From JANNUT01 sp046331425 (GTDB lineage: Bacteria; Acidobacteriota; Polarisedimenticolia; J045): 64,000 bases of DNA. The stretch spans positions 27,775 through 91,774 of the forward strand of contig JAXLQU010000020.1 in NCBI GenBank assembly GCA_046331425.1. The letters run 5' to 3'. The stretch's first letter is position 1, and the number at the start of each line of letters is the position of its first letter. Under the pieces are notes generated by a model. It was given only the letters and a program-made list of their open reading frames with translations. It ran no database searches and was not told the DNA's origin. The position numbers were made by a program, and so were the translations under genes. Shown here one piece after another: positions 37,930 through 47,203 of this stretch.

Positions 37930-39083
37930 GTGCCAAACCTCCCGCTGCGTTGCTGCCGGTGTATGCAACGATGCCCGTGCGTCCGGTCGCCGGCCGCGGA
38001 AGCTGGCTGATCGACGAGGATGGGCGGAAATGGCTCGATGCTTACGGTGGACACGCGGTGGCCTCGTCGGGGCATTCGCATCCTCGCGTCGTCGACGCGA
38101 TTGCTCAGCAAGCGGCAACGTTGTTGTTCTATTCCACGGCCGTGCGGCTGCCGCAGCGCGAAACCCTGGCCGAATCGTTGGTGGCGCACTGTCCCGCGCC
38201 CTTGGCTCGAGTCTTCTTTTGCAACAGCGGCGCCGAGGCCAACGAGAATGCGTTGAATCTGGCGCGACGCGCCACCGGCCGACAGCAAATCGTGACGTTG
38301 CAAGGCGGCTGGCATGGACGCACGGCGGCGACGCTGGCGTTGTGCGATGGCGCGCGCTACGAGCAGGGGGCGACACGTGCGGGAGTCGAGTTGTCGCGAC
38401 GCGTGCCGTTCAACGACATGGCCGCGCTCGATGCCGCGCTCGACAGCACCGTGGCGGCGGTGTTGATCGAACCGGTGCAAGGGATGGCCGGCGCGCGCGC
38501 GGTGTCGCGCGAGTTTCTGGAGGCGGCGCGTTCGCTTTGCACGCGGCGAGGGGCAGCCTTGATCTTCGACGAAGTTCAATGCGGTGTCGGTCGCTGTGGC
38601 GCATTCACGGCGGCAGAGGTTTACGGCGTGGTGCCTGACCTGCTGACGCTCGCCAAGGGGCTCGGCGCTGGTCTTCCGATCGGCGCCACGATCGCCAGCG
38701 AGGCGATCACCAGCGAGGTCAGTGTGGGCGACTTGGGGAGCACCTTCGGTGGTGGACCGGTACCGTGTGCCGCTGCATTGGCGAATCTGAAGGTAATCGA
38801 GGACGAATCGCTGATCGACAATGCGCGAACGATCGGCAACTGGTTGCGCGAGCGTGCGGTTGCGATCGGTCTGCCGCGACCCGATGGGCTGGGGCTGCTC
38901 ATCGGTGTGCGATTGCCGCAACCGGCAGCACAGATTCAGTCGCTGCTGTTCGAAAAGCGGATCTTGACCGGTACATCGAGTGATCCGTACGTGATGCGCT
39001 GGATGCCGCCGTTGTCTTTCTCGATCAGCGAGGCGCAGTTGTTGATCGATTCGCTGCAGGAGGTACTGAATGCTCGAGCGTGA
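37923..39083 (+). CDS. argD: N-acylornithine aminotransferase
   Basis: A 386-residue class III PLP aminotransferase. Signature segments are DAYGGHAVASSGHSHPRVV, FCNSGAEANENALNLAR (PLP phosphate site) and LIFDEVQCGVGR (cofactor-binding Asp). The Schiff-base lysine is Lys245 in TLAKGLGAGLPIGA. It converts N-acylglutamate semialdehyde to N-acylornithine with glutamate as donor. The start is 7 nt inside argC, and the end overlaps argF' by 14 nt, so translation is tightly coupled. ArgD enzymes often accept both acetyl and succinyl substrates. Confidence 0.93.
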   Translation: MLSAKPPAALLPVYATMPVRPVAGRGSWLIDEDGRKWLDAYGGHAVASSGHSHPRVVDAIAQQAATLLFYSTAVRLPQRETLAESLVAHCPAPLARVFFCNSGAEANENALNLARRATGRQQIVTLQGGWHGRTAATLALCDGARYEQGATRAGVELSRRVPFNDMAALDAALDSTVAAVLIEPVQGMAGARAVSREFLEAARSLCTRRGAALIFDEVQCGVGRCGAFTAAEVYGVVPDLLTLAKGLGAGLPIGATIASEAITSEVSVGDLGSTFGGGPVPCAAALANLKVIEDESLIDNARTIGNWLRERAVAIGLPRPDGLGLLIGVRLPQPAAQIQSLLFEKRILTGTSSDPYVMRWMPPLSFSISEAQLLIDSLQEVLNARA

Positions 39084-40089
39084 CTTTCTCGCCGTCGAGG
39101 ATTGGGCTTACGACGATATCGATGCGCTGTTGATGCTGGCGACGCGGGTCAAGCGCGGAGACGTCTCTGGTGGCCTGACCGGGCTGACGCTGGCTGCGCT
39201 GTTCCTCGATCCCAGCCTGAGAACTCGAGCGAGTTTCGAGGCGGCGATGGCGCTCCACGGCGGTCATACGCTCGTGCTCGAGCCTGGACGCGGTGCATGG
39301 CCACTCGAACTGGAGCCGGGCGCCGTGATGGACGGCGCAACGGTCGAACACGCGATCGATGCAGCGCGCGTGTTGGGACGTTACGCCGACTTTCTGGCGG
39401 TGCGTTGCTTCCCTCGTGGTGCCACTTGGCAAGATGCACGACGTGACGATGTGCTGAATCTGTTTGCGAAGCACTGCGAGAAGCCGGTGATCAATCTGGA
39501 ATCGGCGCGTCGCCATCCGTGTCAAGAGCTTGCCGACATGCAGACGATCGTTGAGAAGGTCGGGCGCACGCAGGGAAAGAAATTCGCGCTGACCTGGAGT
39601 TGGCACCCCAAGGCGTTGCCGACCGCAGTCCCAGCCAGCGCTGCCTTGGCCGCGGCACGACTCGGCATGGACCTCACGATCGCTCGCCCTGATGGTTACG
39701 ATCTCGACAGCGACGACATGGCGACTATTCAACGGATCGCAGAAGAGCGCGGCGGAAGCGTGACCACCACGGAGGATATGGACGATGCCGCCACCGGCGC
39801 CGTGGTGGTGTACGCCAAGTCGTGGGGCGCTTTGGGAGATTTTGGCAACCCTGAACGCGAGTCGGAACGGCGTGCCGGACTTCGTCACTGGCGTGTGAGT
39901 AGCTCCCTGATGAAACGCACACACGATGCTGCCGGCGCCTTCATGCATTGCCTGCCGGTGCGCCGAAACGTCGAGGTCGATGACGCCGTGATCGATGGGC
40001 CATGGTCGGCGGTGGTCGACCAAGCGGAGAATCGTCTCCATGCTCAGCGCGCGCTGCTGTTGACTCTGGCTCGGGAGACACGCCGATGA
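39070..40089 (+). CDS. argF': N-acylornithine carbamoyltransferase (AOTCase/SOTCase family) with Val92
   Basis: A 339-residue transcarbamylase. The carbamoyl-phosphate loop is DPSLRTRASFE (Ser49, Arg51, Thr52, Arg53) and HPCQELAD follows near residue 168. Trp77 in GAWPLE and the late HCLPVRRNVE mark the acylornithine subfamily rather than true OTCase. Aligned by eye without gaps to the Xanthomonas campestris AOTCase, residue 92 is Val (motif DGATVEH) instead of Glu. Published mutants of that enzyme at E92 (to P, S, V or A) convert it to N-succinylornithine specificity. The natural substrate here may thus be N-succinyl-L-ornithine. Confidence 0.92.
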   Translation: MLERDFLAVEDWAYDDIDALLMLATRVKRGDVSGGLTGLTLAALFLDPSLRTRASFEAAMALHGGHTLVLEPGRGAWPLELEPGAVMDGATVEHAIDAARVLGRYADFLAVRCFPRGATWQDARRDDVLNLFAKHCEKPVINLESARRHPCQELADMQTIVEKVGRTQGKKFALTWSWHPKALPTAVPASAALAAARLGMDLTIARPDGYDLDSDDMATIQRIAEERGGSVTTTEDMDDAATGAVVVYAKSWGALGDFGNPERESERRAGLRHWRVSSSLMKRTHDAAGAFMHCLPVRRNVEVDDAVIDGPWSAVVDQAENRLHAQRALLLTLARETRR

Positions 40090-41015
40090 CACCAACATCG
40101 CAGCCTGGACTTTCGGGGTTGAAGGGGGCGCTGCGTTACGTCCGCGCCTACCGAGATCGAACCTTCGTCGTCAAGCTGGGTGGTGACGTGCTGGCCGATG
40201 CAAGGGCGCTCGACAACGTCGCAACCCAGGTGGCGCTGTTGAACTCGTTGGGAATTCGCGTCGTGGTGGTTCACGGTGGTGGACCGCAAGCCAGCGCGTT
40301 GATGCGGCGGCTCGGCCTCGAACCGCAGATCGTGGCCGGCCGGCGAGTCACCGATGCTGCGGCACTCGAAGCGGCCGTGATGGTGTTTGCCGGTCAGCTC
40401 TCGACGCTGGTCTGCAGCGCACTTCGTCATCACGGCGTCGCGGCGGTCGGACTTACGGGCGTCGACGCCGAGTTGATCACGGCCGTTCGACGCCCACCGA
40501 TGAGCGTGCGTCATGACGACGGGCAAACCAGCGTGGTCGACTTCGGGCATGTTGGCGATATCACGGCGGTAGATCCACGGTTACTGACACATCTGCTCGA
40601 TGCGCGATTCGTTCCTGTCGTTGCTTCCTTGGCGGGCGATCACGACGGCAACGTCTTCAATGTCAACGCGGACACGGTAGCCGGGAGGATTGCGGTCGCC
40701 TTGCAGGCTCAGAAGTTGATCTTTCTCACCGGCGCGCCTGGTGTGATGCGTGATCGTGCCGACCCTTCGACGTTGATCAGCTTCGCCGATGCCGATGACC
40801 TACAACCCTTGATGTCCAGCGGTGCGATCGCCGGCGGGATGCAGCCGAAAGTAGAAGCGTGTCTTCGCGCCGTCGCGCACGGTGTGGAACGGACGCATGT
40901 CATCGATGGGCGCGCCGCCGACTCGTTGCTGCTCGAGGTGTTCACCGGTAGTGGCCTCGGCACGATGATCGTTCAGCGCAAGGGAATCGCCGATGCCGAC
41001 GACGACGCTCAGTGA
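40086..41015 (+). CDS. argB: N-acylglutamate kinase (no fused acetyltransferase)
   Basis: A 309-residue amino-acid-kinase-fold enzyme that phosphorylates N-acylglutamate. FVVKLGGDVLAD (about 27-38), VVVHGGGPQ and SGAIAGGMQPKVEACLRA are the kinase motifs. There is a 25-residue N-terminal helix before the first Gly motif, seen in arginine-inhibited kinases. Unlike Xanthomonas, no NAT domain follows the kinase, so it cannot make N-acylglutamate. The start overlaps argF' by ATGA. The end overlaps argE by 23 nt. Confidence 0.93.
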   Translation: MTPTSQPGLSGLKGALRYVRAYRDRTFVVKLGGDVLADARALDNVATQVALLNSLGIRVVVVHGGGPQASALMRRLGLEPQIVAGRRVTDAAALEAAVMVFAGQLSTLVCSALRHHGVAAVGLTGVDAELITAVRRPPMSVRHDDGQTSVVDFGHVGDITAVDPRLLTHLLDARFVPVVASLAGDHDGNVFNVNADTVAGRIAVALQAQKLIFLTGAPGVMRDRADPSTLISFADADDLQPLMSSGAIAGGMQPKVEACLRAVAHGVERTHVIDGRAADSLLLEVFTGSGLGTMIVQRKGIADADDDAQ

Positions 41016-42066
41016 GGAGACTGCGCTTCTGGCGCAGCTCGTCGCACTTCCCTCGGTCAGCGGCGAGGAGCAGATCGTCGCCGCCGCCTTGCAGCGCGCG
41101 GCAACGGCACTTGGGTTGAAGGTGTGGTGCAACGACAACGGCGTCTTCATCGAGGTCGCGGGACGGTCTTCTGGTCCGACACTCGCGTTCCTATCGCACA
41201 TCGATACGGTGCCGCCGGGCGACGGTTGGTCACGCAATCCTTTCGGCGCCGAGGTCGACGATGGACGCCTGTTTGGTCGCGGCAGTAGCGATGCCAAGGC
41301 ATCGGTTGCCGCGATGCTCTACGCAGCGCACGACCTGCAGCGATCGGGGTTGCCGTCGCGCGGGCGGCTGCTGGCGATTTTCGGGTTCAACGAGGAAACC
41401 AAGGCAACCTCGATGCCGGCCGCGGTTGCAGAATGCGGCCGCTTGGATGCGGCGGTGATTGGTGAGCCAACGTCGTTGTCGTTGGCCTGCGCGCAGCGCG
41501 GATTGGTGGTGGCAGAAATAACCGCAAGCGGCACACAGCGACATGCTGCTCACTCGTCGACAGACGATGACAACTCGATCCTGCGATTGGCCCGCGACCT
41601 GCTGTGCGCCGAGACGTTGTTCGCCGAGCGCGAGCACGCTTTGCTCGGTCGGGTCAGCGTCACGCCCACCATGATCTCGGGCGGGGTGGCACGAAACCTC
41701 ACCGCACCGGCAGCCCACGCCGTGCTGGACATCCGCACCACACCTGATTGGACTCACGATGAAATCGAGTCGCTGTTGCGCAGCACTCTGAAGGCCGACG
41801 TCGTCATCGCCTCCAAGCGACTGCTTCCGTGCGAAACACCGCGCGAGTCGAGCTTGCTGGCGCTCGCCCAGCAATTGCGGCCCGAAGCGCGCCGCTACGG
41901 CAGCCCGACCTGCAGCGACTGGGTCTTCGTGAGGCATCTGGATGCGTTCAAGTGCGGCCCTGGCGACAGCGCGCTTTCGCATCGCCCCGACGAGTCGGTC
42001 GATTTGTTACAAGTCCGAGAGGCAAGGAAGTTCTACGCGGCGCTCGCCGCAGGGTATCTGTCGTGA
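40993..42066 (+). CDS. argE: N-acylcitrulline/N-acylornithine deacylase (M20 family)
   Basis: A 357-residue Zn-dependent M20 hydrolase. Metal and catalytic residues are His69 and Asp71 (SHIDTVPP), Asp100 (GRGSSDAKAS) and Glu134-Glu135 (FNEETKA), with a late SDWVFVRH. Because the transcarbamylase acts on acylated ornithine, this enzyme should deacylate N-acylcitrulline, as in Xanthomonas, to release citrulline for ArgG. It starts inside argB and is coupled to argH by a GTGA overlap. Confidence 0.9.
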   Translation: MPTTTLSEETALLAQLVALPSVSGEEQIVAAALQRAATALGLKVWCNDNGVFIEVAGRSSGPTLAFLSHIDTVPPGDGWSRNPFGAEVDDGRLFGRGSSDAKASVAAMLYAAHDLQRSGLPSRGRLLAIFGFNEETKATSMPAAVAECGRLDAAVIGEPTSLSLACAQRGLVVAEITASGTQRHAAHSSTDDDNSILRLARDLLCAETLFAEREHALLGRVSVTPTMISGGVARNLTAPAAHAVLDIRTTPDWTHDEIESLLRSTLKADVVIASKRLLPCETPRESSLLALAQQLRPEARRYGSPTCSDWVFVRHLDAFKCGPGDSALSHRPDESVDLLQVREARKFYAALAAGYLS

Positions 42067-43358
42067 AACACACACTGTGGGTCCAGAAGTCGAAGCCGCA
42101 TCCGCGACTACTAGCGTTGACGGCCGGGAGCGACCGCGAGTGGGACACGAAACTGTTGCCATTCGATATCCAGGGCTGCATCGGTCACGTCGCAGGACTG
42201 CAGGCCAGTCGTTTGATTAGCGCCAACGAGGCAAGGAAGCTGACGAAGGCATTGCAGGCCGCTGCGTTGGCGTGCGAACGGGGCACGCTGACCGTTACCG
42301 AGCAGGACGAAGACTGCCACAGTGCCATTGAAGCGTTCGTTACCGCACGACTCGGTGCATTGGGCGGCAAGCTGCACACCGCGCGCTCACGCAACGATCA
42401 AGTCGCCGCAGCGTTGCGGCTCTTCATGAAAGCGGCGCTGCTTCAGGTGCATGCGCGCGCGATCGAATTGGTAGAGTCGCTCCTTGGCCTCGCCGAGAAA
42501 CACGGAGCCGCACCCTTGCCCGGCTACACGCACACGCGACGCGCGATGCCGTCGTCGGTCGCGCTGTGGGCGGGAGCGTTCGCCTCCGGCCTGCTCGACA
42601 CTCTCGATACATTGCCGGCGCTTTGGGTCAGCCTCGATCGATCTCCCCTGGGGAGCGCCTCCGGATACGGTGTGCCGCTTACGCTGGACCGCGCGGCAGC
42701 GGCCAAGGCGCTCGGATTCTCCGATGTCGATCTGCCGGTAACGCTCACCCAGAACTCGCGCGGCAAGCTGGAGGCTTCTGCCTTGTTTTGGTGCGTTCAA
42801 CTCGGACACGACGCAAGCAAATTGGCCTGCGACGCAATTCTTTTCTCCGGCGAGGAGTTTGGATTGTTCGCAATCGACGGCTCCTTGACCACGGGGTCGA
42901 GCCTGATGCCTCACAAACGCAATCCCGATCTGTTCGAGCTGGCGCGAGCCCGCGCTGCCGCACTCGAGGGAGATTTGGCTCGAGTGCGTGCCGTACGCGG
43001 TGGTCTCGCCAGCGGTTATCACCGCGATTTTCAGCTCCTCAAAGAGCCGCTGATGCGTGGACTCGACCGCGCGGCGGAGATGCTCGAGATGTTGGCGATT
43101 GGTATGGCGGGGCTCACACCCGATCGTGCGCGCGGCGCCGCAGCGATCGATGACGGTGTGCGCGCCACCGGCGAAGCGTTACGTCGTGCGAGAGCGGGCG
43201 TACCGTTTCGGCTGGCGTACCAACAGGTCGCTCGCGAGCTGGAGCAGGGGCTCACGCCACCACCGACAGCAGCGGCATCGTTAGATCTGAAGCCGTTCCG
43301 ACGCCGGGTCGTCGCTGCAAGGCGCTGGTCGGTTTCATCCAAAGCGAGGCGCGCTTGA
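42063..43358 (+). CDS. argH: Argininosuccinate lyase
   Basis: A 431-residue fumarase/aspartase-superfamily lyase that releases arginine and fumarate. The signature loop is GSSLMPHKRNPDLFELARAR (about residues 278-297). HTARSRNDQVA and the GYTHTRRAMPSS segment hold active-site Arg, Asn, Thr and His residues. The GTG start at 42063 overlaps argE's stop. A longer upstream reading is rejected. It ends 202 nt before argR. Confidence 0.93.
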   Translation: MKHTLWVQKSKPHPRLLALTAGSDREWDTKLLPFDIQGCIGHVAGLQASRLISANEARKLTKALQAAALACERGTLTVTEQDEDCHSAIEAFVTARLGALGGKLHTARSRNDQVAAALRLFMKAALLQVHARAIELVESLLGLAEKHGAAPLPGYTHTRRAMPSSVALWAGAFASGLLDTLDTLPALWVSLDRSPLGSASGYGVPLTLDRAAAAKALGFSDVDLPVTLTQNSRGKLEASALFWCVQLGHDASKLACDAILFSGEEFGLFAIDGSLTTGSSLMPHKRNPDLFELARARAAALEGDLARVRAVRGGLASGYHRDFQLLKEPLMRGLDRAAEMLEMLAIGMAGLTPDRARGAAAIDDGVRATGEALRRARAGVPFRLAYQQVARELEQGLTPPPTAAASLDLKPFRRRVVAARRWSVSSKARRA

Positions 43359-43521
43359 TTTCGATGTGCGTCGATCACGTCTTGCAGGATGCGCCCGCTC
43401 TCTCGGCGTTCGCATGTCGTGAAGCGCTCGAACGACGCGGGGCGAGGGCGCCACGCTTCACGCTCGACGCCCGACCACCTGGGCGACGGTGGAATTCAAT
43501 TTCGACAGGGCGCGATATCCT

Positions 43522-43549
43522 CAGCGCTGCCAACAGCGCTGACTACGAT
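43522..43549 (+). promoter_or_regulatory. Twin 8-bp palindromes and -10-like element upstream of argR
   Basis: Two copies of the self-complementary octamer CAGCGCTG lie at 43522-43529 and 43534-43541, centres 12 bp apart. A TACGAT hexamer follows at 43544-43549, 11 nt before the ATG. They may be an operator and -10 of argR. No classic ARG box was found in this gap. Confidence 0.35.
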
Positions 43550-43560
43550 TGCCCACGACC

Positions 43561-44001
43561 ATGAGCGAGCACCGGCAAAAGCGCCTGTTGCGCATCCTCG
43601 AGCTGATTTCCACCCACCCGATCGGAACGCAGGAAGGGCTCGCTGCAGCGTTGAAGGCCGATGGCTGGGACGTAACGCAGTCTTCGGTCAGCCGCGATAT
43701 CGCAGCACTCGGCTTGGTCAAGGCCAAAGGGATCTATCGCAAACCGACGCGCATCGCGCCCGAGCCACAGAATCCGGATATCGAACGGATCCGCGAAGGG
43801 GTGTTGATGGTCGACAACGCGGGCGATCACTTGGTGGTGATCCACACGCCGCCGGGTGAGGCGAACCGCGTGGCGGTAGCACTGGACCGGCTCACGTGGG
43901 AGGAGATCGCGGGGACGATCGCCGGCGACGACACCATCTTCGTCGCCGTACGCAGCGCGTCTGCTAGCAAGAAATTGGTGGCGCGACTGCGCGATCTCTA
44001 G
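43561..44001 (+). CDS. argR: Arginine repressor
   Basis: A 146-residue ArgR. The N-terminal winged helix (residues 1-75) has the recognition segment TQSSVSRDIAALGL. The C-terminal oligomerisation and arginine-binding domain ends in IAGDDTIFVAVRS, the conserved GDDT loop that contacts arginine. It should bind the palindrome at argG and repress the operon when arginine is plentiful. A TTG at 43549 is an alternative start, but the ATG at 43561 gives the usual length. Confidence 0.92.
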   Translation: MSEHRQKRLLRILELISTHPIGTQEGLAAALKADGWDVTQSSVSRDIAALGLVKAKGIYRKPTRIAPEPQNPDIERIREGVLMVDNAGDHLVVIHTPPGEANRVAVALDRLTWEEIAGTIAGDDTIFVAVRSASASKKLVARLRDL

Positions 44002-44008
44002 TGCTCGT

Positions 44009-44458
44009 TCACGTCCCGATGTCGACCGTCGCGCGCCACTTGCCATCCTCGCCTTTGCGCCAAACGGTGAGGTAGTTGCCGCGCCCTTCGATCGGCTTGC
44101 CGTCTTTGTCTTTGCCTTTGTACAGGTAGTGTCCGGTCGTGAAACCCAGATCTCCCGAAGGGAACACGGTGGCGGTATCGGGCCACCATTCCAGCGACGG
44201 CCCTCCCGGTGTCAGCAGCTTCGCCCACGTTTCGGCGATCTGTTGCGGACCGATGCTCTGCTCACGTCCATAGAACACAGCGTCCGCTGCGATCAGCGAC
44301 TTGAAAAGCGGTGTGTCATCCTGCGCAACCGCGCGAGCCAATTCCAGGTCGGCCGCCTTGATCGCCGCCTCCGCCGCGACGATCGAAGCCCCTTCAGCCG
44401 CCAGCACCGCGGCAGGACTCGCCAACAGAACTGCCATGAGTCCCAGACTCATACGCAT
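44009..44458 (-). CDS. Exported NTF2-like (DUF4440/SnoaL) protein
   Basis: A 149-residue protein with a signal peptide (cut after VLA, residue 20). One NTF2-like domain follows, with LELARAVAQDDTPLFKSLIA, DAVFYGREQSIGP and the paired strands TGHYLYKGKD and GNYLTVWRK. The cone-shaped fold binds small ligands, but no catalytic set is clear. It is convergent with argR (7-nt gap), and AGGAGGTTC before the ATG is a good ribosome site. Confidence 0.8.
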   Translation of the reverse strand: MRMSLGLMAVLLASPAAVLAAEGASIVAAEAAIKAADLELARAVAQDDTPLFKSLIAADAVFYGREQSIGPQQIAETWAKLLTPGGPSLEWWPDTATVFPSGDLGFTTGHYLYKGKDKDGKPIEGRGNYLTVWRKGEDGKWRATVDIGT

Positions 44459-44596
44459 AAGAACCTCCTCGACAGATTGTCCCCTGAGTGGCCCACAAGG
44501 CCTGTAAAAGCATGTGATTGGTTACTAACGAGAGTTATCGAGTACGAACACCACCCGGCATAGAATCGCCGGCGCGAGGGTCTCGTTGGAGGGGCG

Positions 44597-47203
44597 ATGC
44601 GTTTTTTCGGGTGGTGGTGGGTCGTTGCGATCGCCGTGTCGGCCGCGAACGCCAATGGCAGCAGTTCGAAAATCGATCGACTCGGGACGGCGGTGGTGCC
44701 CACGGCACAGTCGTTGGAACTCAGGGTCGATGCACGTCAGGACAATTACCAAGGTCGCACCACGATCGCACTTCGGGTGAAGCAGGCCACGAACAGTTTC
44801 CGGCTGCATGCCGCGGAACTCGAACTCGAGAGCGTCGCACTCACCCGCGCTGGAAAACCGATCACGATCACATTCGCCGCCGCGGGCGACGACCAGCTCG
44901 AGATCAAAACCTCCAAGCCGTTGACACCTGGAGGTGACTATTCGTTGAGCATCGAGTTCAAGAACAACTTCGATACGCGGGCGAATGCACTCTACAAACT
45001 GAACTACGAAGGGCGAGACTACACCTTCTCGCAATTCGAAGATGTCCAAGCACGCCGCGCCTTTCCGTGCTGGGACGAACCATGTTTCAAGCTTCCGTAT
45101 CAGATCACCGTCGAAGTTCCCGTCTCGGACCTTGCGGTGAGCAACGCGCCAAACGCGAGTGAAGCAATCGCAGGTGACTGGAAGAAGATCGCTTTTCAAG
45201 CGACAAAGCCGTTGCCGTCGTATCTGTTGGCGATTGCGACCGGTCCGTTCGACACGGTCCCGATTCCAGGGATGTCGGTCAGCGGACGGGTCGTCGTACC
45301 CAAGGGCAAAGGCGGCCTGACAGCGGATGCCGTGAAGTCCTGCCCACCGATCCTGGCGGCACTCGAATCCTATTTCGGACAACCCTACCCCTTCGAGAAG
45401 CTCGATCTGCTCGCGGTGCCGGAGTTTTGGTATGGAGCGATGGAGAATCCGGGCGCGATCACCTTCAAAGATCGAGGACTGTTGATCGACCCGGCATCGG
45501 GTAGCACCGCCGATCGCGAAGCTCTCCAGAGTGTGCTCGCCCATGAACTCGCGCACATGTGGTTCGGCGACCTCGTAACGATGGAGTGGTGGGACGATCT
45601 GTGGCTCAACGAGTCGTTCGCCAACTGGATGGAGTCCAAGATCATTCAGCAACTCGATCCTGAAAGACAAGAGGCTGCTCAACAGGTCGACTCGGTCCAA
45701 TCGGCATTCCGAATCGATTCGCTGTCAAGCACGCGCGCGATGCGTCAACCGGTCAAGACTCAAGCGGTGTTACTGCAAGCAGCGGACGCTCTGGCCTACC
45801 AAAAGGGCGAGGCTGTGCTGCAAATGTTCGAGCAGTGGATTGGGGCGGAGAAGTTTCGCCAAGGCGTGCTGGCTTATTTGAAGACCCACGCCTGGGGGAA
45901 TGCGCGAGGCCAGGACCTTTGGAACGCGCTTACCAAGAGCTCGGGTCTGGATGTTAGCGGCGCGATGGCTTCGTTTCTTGATCAACCGGGGGTTCCGCTG
46001 GTTCGCCTGCAGACTCTGCCGGACGGGAAGATCACGCTCTCGCAAACACGCTTCACGTATGCCGGCTTGTCGGCTTCTTCGACCCAGGTCTGGCGCATAC
46101 CGGTAACGCTCGAGTACTCGGTCGCCAGCGGCATCAAACAGCGCACGGTAATGCTGGACCGCAGGTCGATGGAGATCCAATTGACGTCGGGCGAAGCGCC
46201 CGCTTGGATCCATCCCAATGCCGATGAGCGCGGCTACTACCGCTGGAGCGTTACCGGCCGCGAACTCGAAGGACTGCTCGCCGCGCGAGAGATGCTGTCG
46301 CTTCGCGAGCGTATGGGACTGGGGTACGCGCTTGCCTCGCAACTCGGCGCCGGCACGCTGCGCGGCGATGAGGTGCTTCGCTCGTTGGCAGAGATCATGA
46401 ACGACCAACACCCACTGGTCGTGTCGTCCACACTTGGCGCGATCGCCACGATCTGGGGGCCGCTGGCCCATGACGCTGTGCGCCCGGCGCTTCGCCAGTG
46501 GCTCGGCCGCACGATGGCGGCGACGTATCGTCGAATTGGCCCGCGCGCCACGCCAGGCGAAGACCTTCAGGTCACGCGGCTCAGGCCAGATCTTTTGAAA
46601 TGGCTCGGGGCTGAGGCTCGCGACCCTTCGGTGCTGGCACTCGCCAGGCAACAGGTGCAGATAGCGCTCGCCGACTCCGGTCCGGTCGATATCGATCTGC
46701 GTCGTACCTTTCTTGCACTCGCAGCGATCGAGGGCGATGAAGCGCTGATGGAGAGCTATCGGCAGAAGTTCGAATCGCTGGCAGTCCCCAGAGAGAAGTC
46801 TTCGTATCTGCAAGCGCTCGGAGAGTTCAGCGATCCTGGACTCACCCGCCGGGCCCTGGACTACGCACTCGCCGCACGATTGTCGCCGAGCGATCTGCTC
46901 GAGATACCGCGCCAGGTCTCCGAAGATCCAGAGCGTCAGTCGATCGCATGGGCGTGGATTCGCACGAACTACGACGCCGTGTCTGCGCGTGTGCCGCCGT
47001 TCGTGCTCGCGCTACTTCCGTGGTTTGCTTCCGGTTGCGATCGAGCGCGACTGGCGGAAGCCAAGGCATTCTTTGCCGAACCACAGCACAACGTGCCGGG
47101 AACCGATCGCAGCCTGGCTCAAGTGGCGGAAGGCGTCGATGTTTGCGCGACGATTCGGGAACGAGAAGGCGCTTCCGTCAAACGATTCTTGGAGGCGCAG
47201 TAG
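44597..47203 (+). CDS. M1-family Zn aminopeptidase, exported
   Basis: An 868-residue M1 peptidase. A short signal peptide (residues 1-19) suggests a periplasmic or secreted enzyme. The substrate-binding GAMEN motif lies near residue 280. The Zn site is HELAHMWFGD starting at His316, with the third ligand Glu in NESFANW about 18 residues on. An ERAP1-C-like helical domain fills the last 350 residues. It removes N-terminal residues from peptides. GGAGGGG lies before the ATG, and a TAGAAT -10 at 44561-44566. Its tail overlaps the convergent hydrolase gene by 26 nt. Confidence 0.9.
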   Translation: MRFFGWWWVVAIAVSAANANGSSSKIDRLGTAVVPTAQSLELRVDARQDNYQGRTTIALRVKQATNSFRLHAAELELESVALTRAGKPITITFAAAGDDQLEIKTSKPLTPGGDYSLSIEFKNNFDTRANALYKLNYEGRDYTFSQFEDVQARRAFPCWDEPCFKLPYQITVEVPVSDLAVSNAPNASEAIAGDWKKIAFQATKPLPSYLLAIATGPFDTVPIPGMSVSGRVVVPKGKGGLTADAVKSCPPILAALESYFGQPYPFEKLDLLAVPEFWYGAMENPGAITFKDRGLLIDPASGSTADREALQSVLAHELAHMWFGDLVTMEWWDDLWLNESFANWMESKIIQQLDPERQEAAQQVDSVQSAFRIDSLSSTRAMRQPVKTQAVLLQAADALAYQKGEAVLQMFEQWIGAEKFRQGVLAYLKTHAWGNARGQDLWNALTKSSGLDVSGAMASFLDQPGVPLVRLQTLPDGKITLSQTRFTYAGLSASSTQVWRIPVTLEYSVASGIKQRTVMLDRRSMEIQLTSGEAPAWIHPNADERGYYRWSVTGRELEGLLAAREMLSLRERMGLGYALASQLGAGTLRGDEVLRSLAEIMNDQHPLVVSSTLGAIATIWGPLAHDAVRPALRQWLGRTMAATYRRIGPRATPGEDLQVTRLRPDLLKWLGAEARDPSVLALARQQVQIALADSGPVDIDLRRTFLALAAIEGDEALMESYRQKFESLAVPREKSSYLQALGEFSDPGLTRRALDYALAARLSPSDLLEIPRQVSEDPERQSIAWAWIRTNYDAVSARVPPFVLALLPWFASGCDRARLAEAKAFFAEPQHNVPGTDRSLAQVAEGVDVCATIREREGASVKRFLEAQ

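Noticed and set aside
43359..43560. ARG box at GGAATTCAATTTC upstream of argR
   Set aside because: Only one half-site resembles TGAAT/ATTCA; the symmetry is too poor to call.
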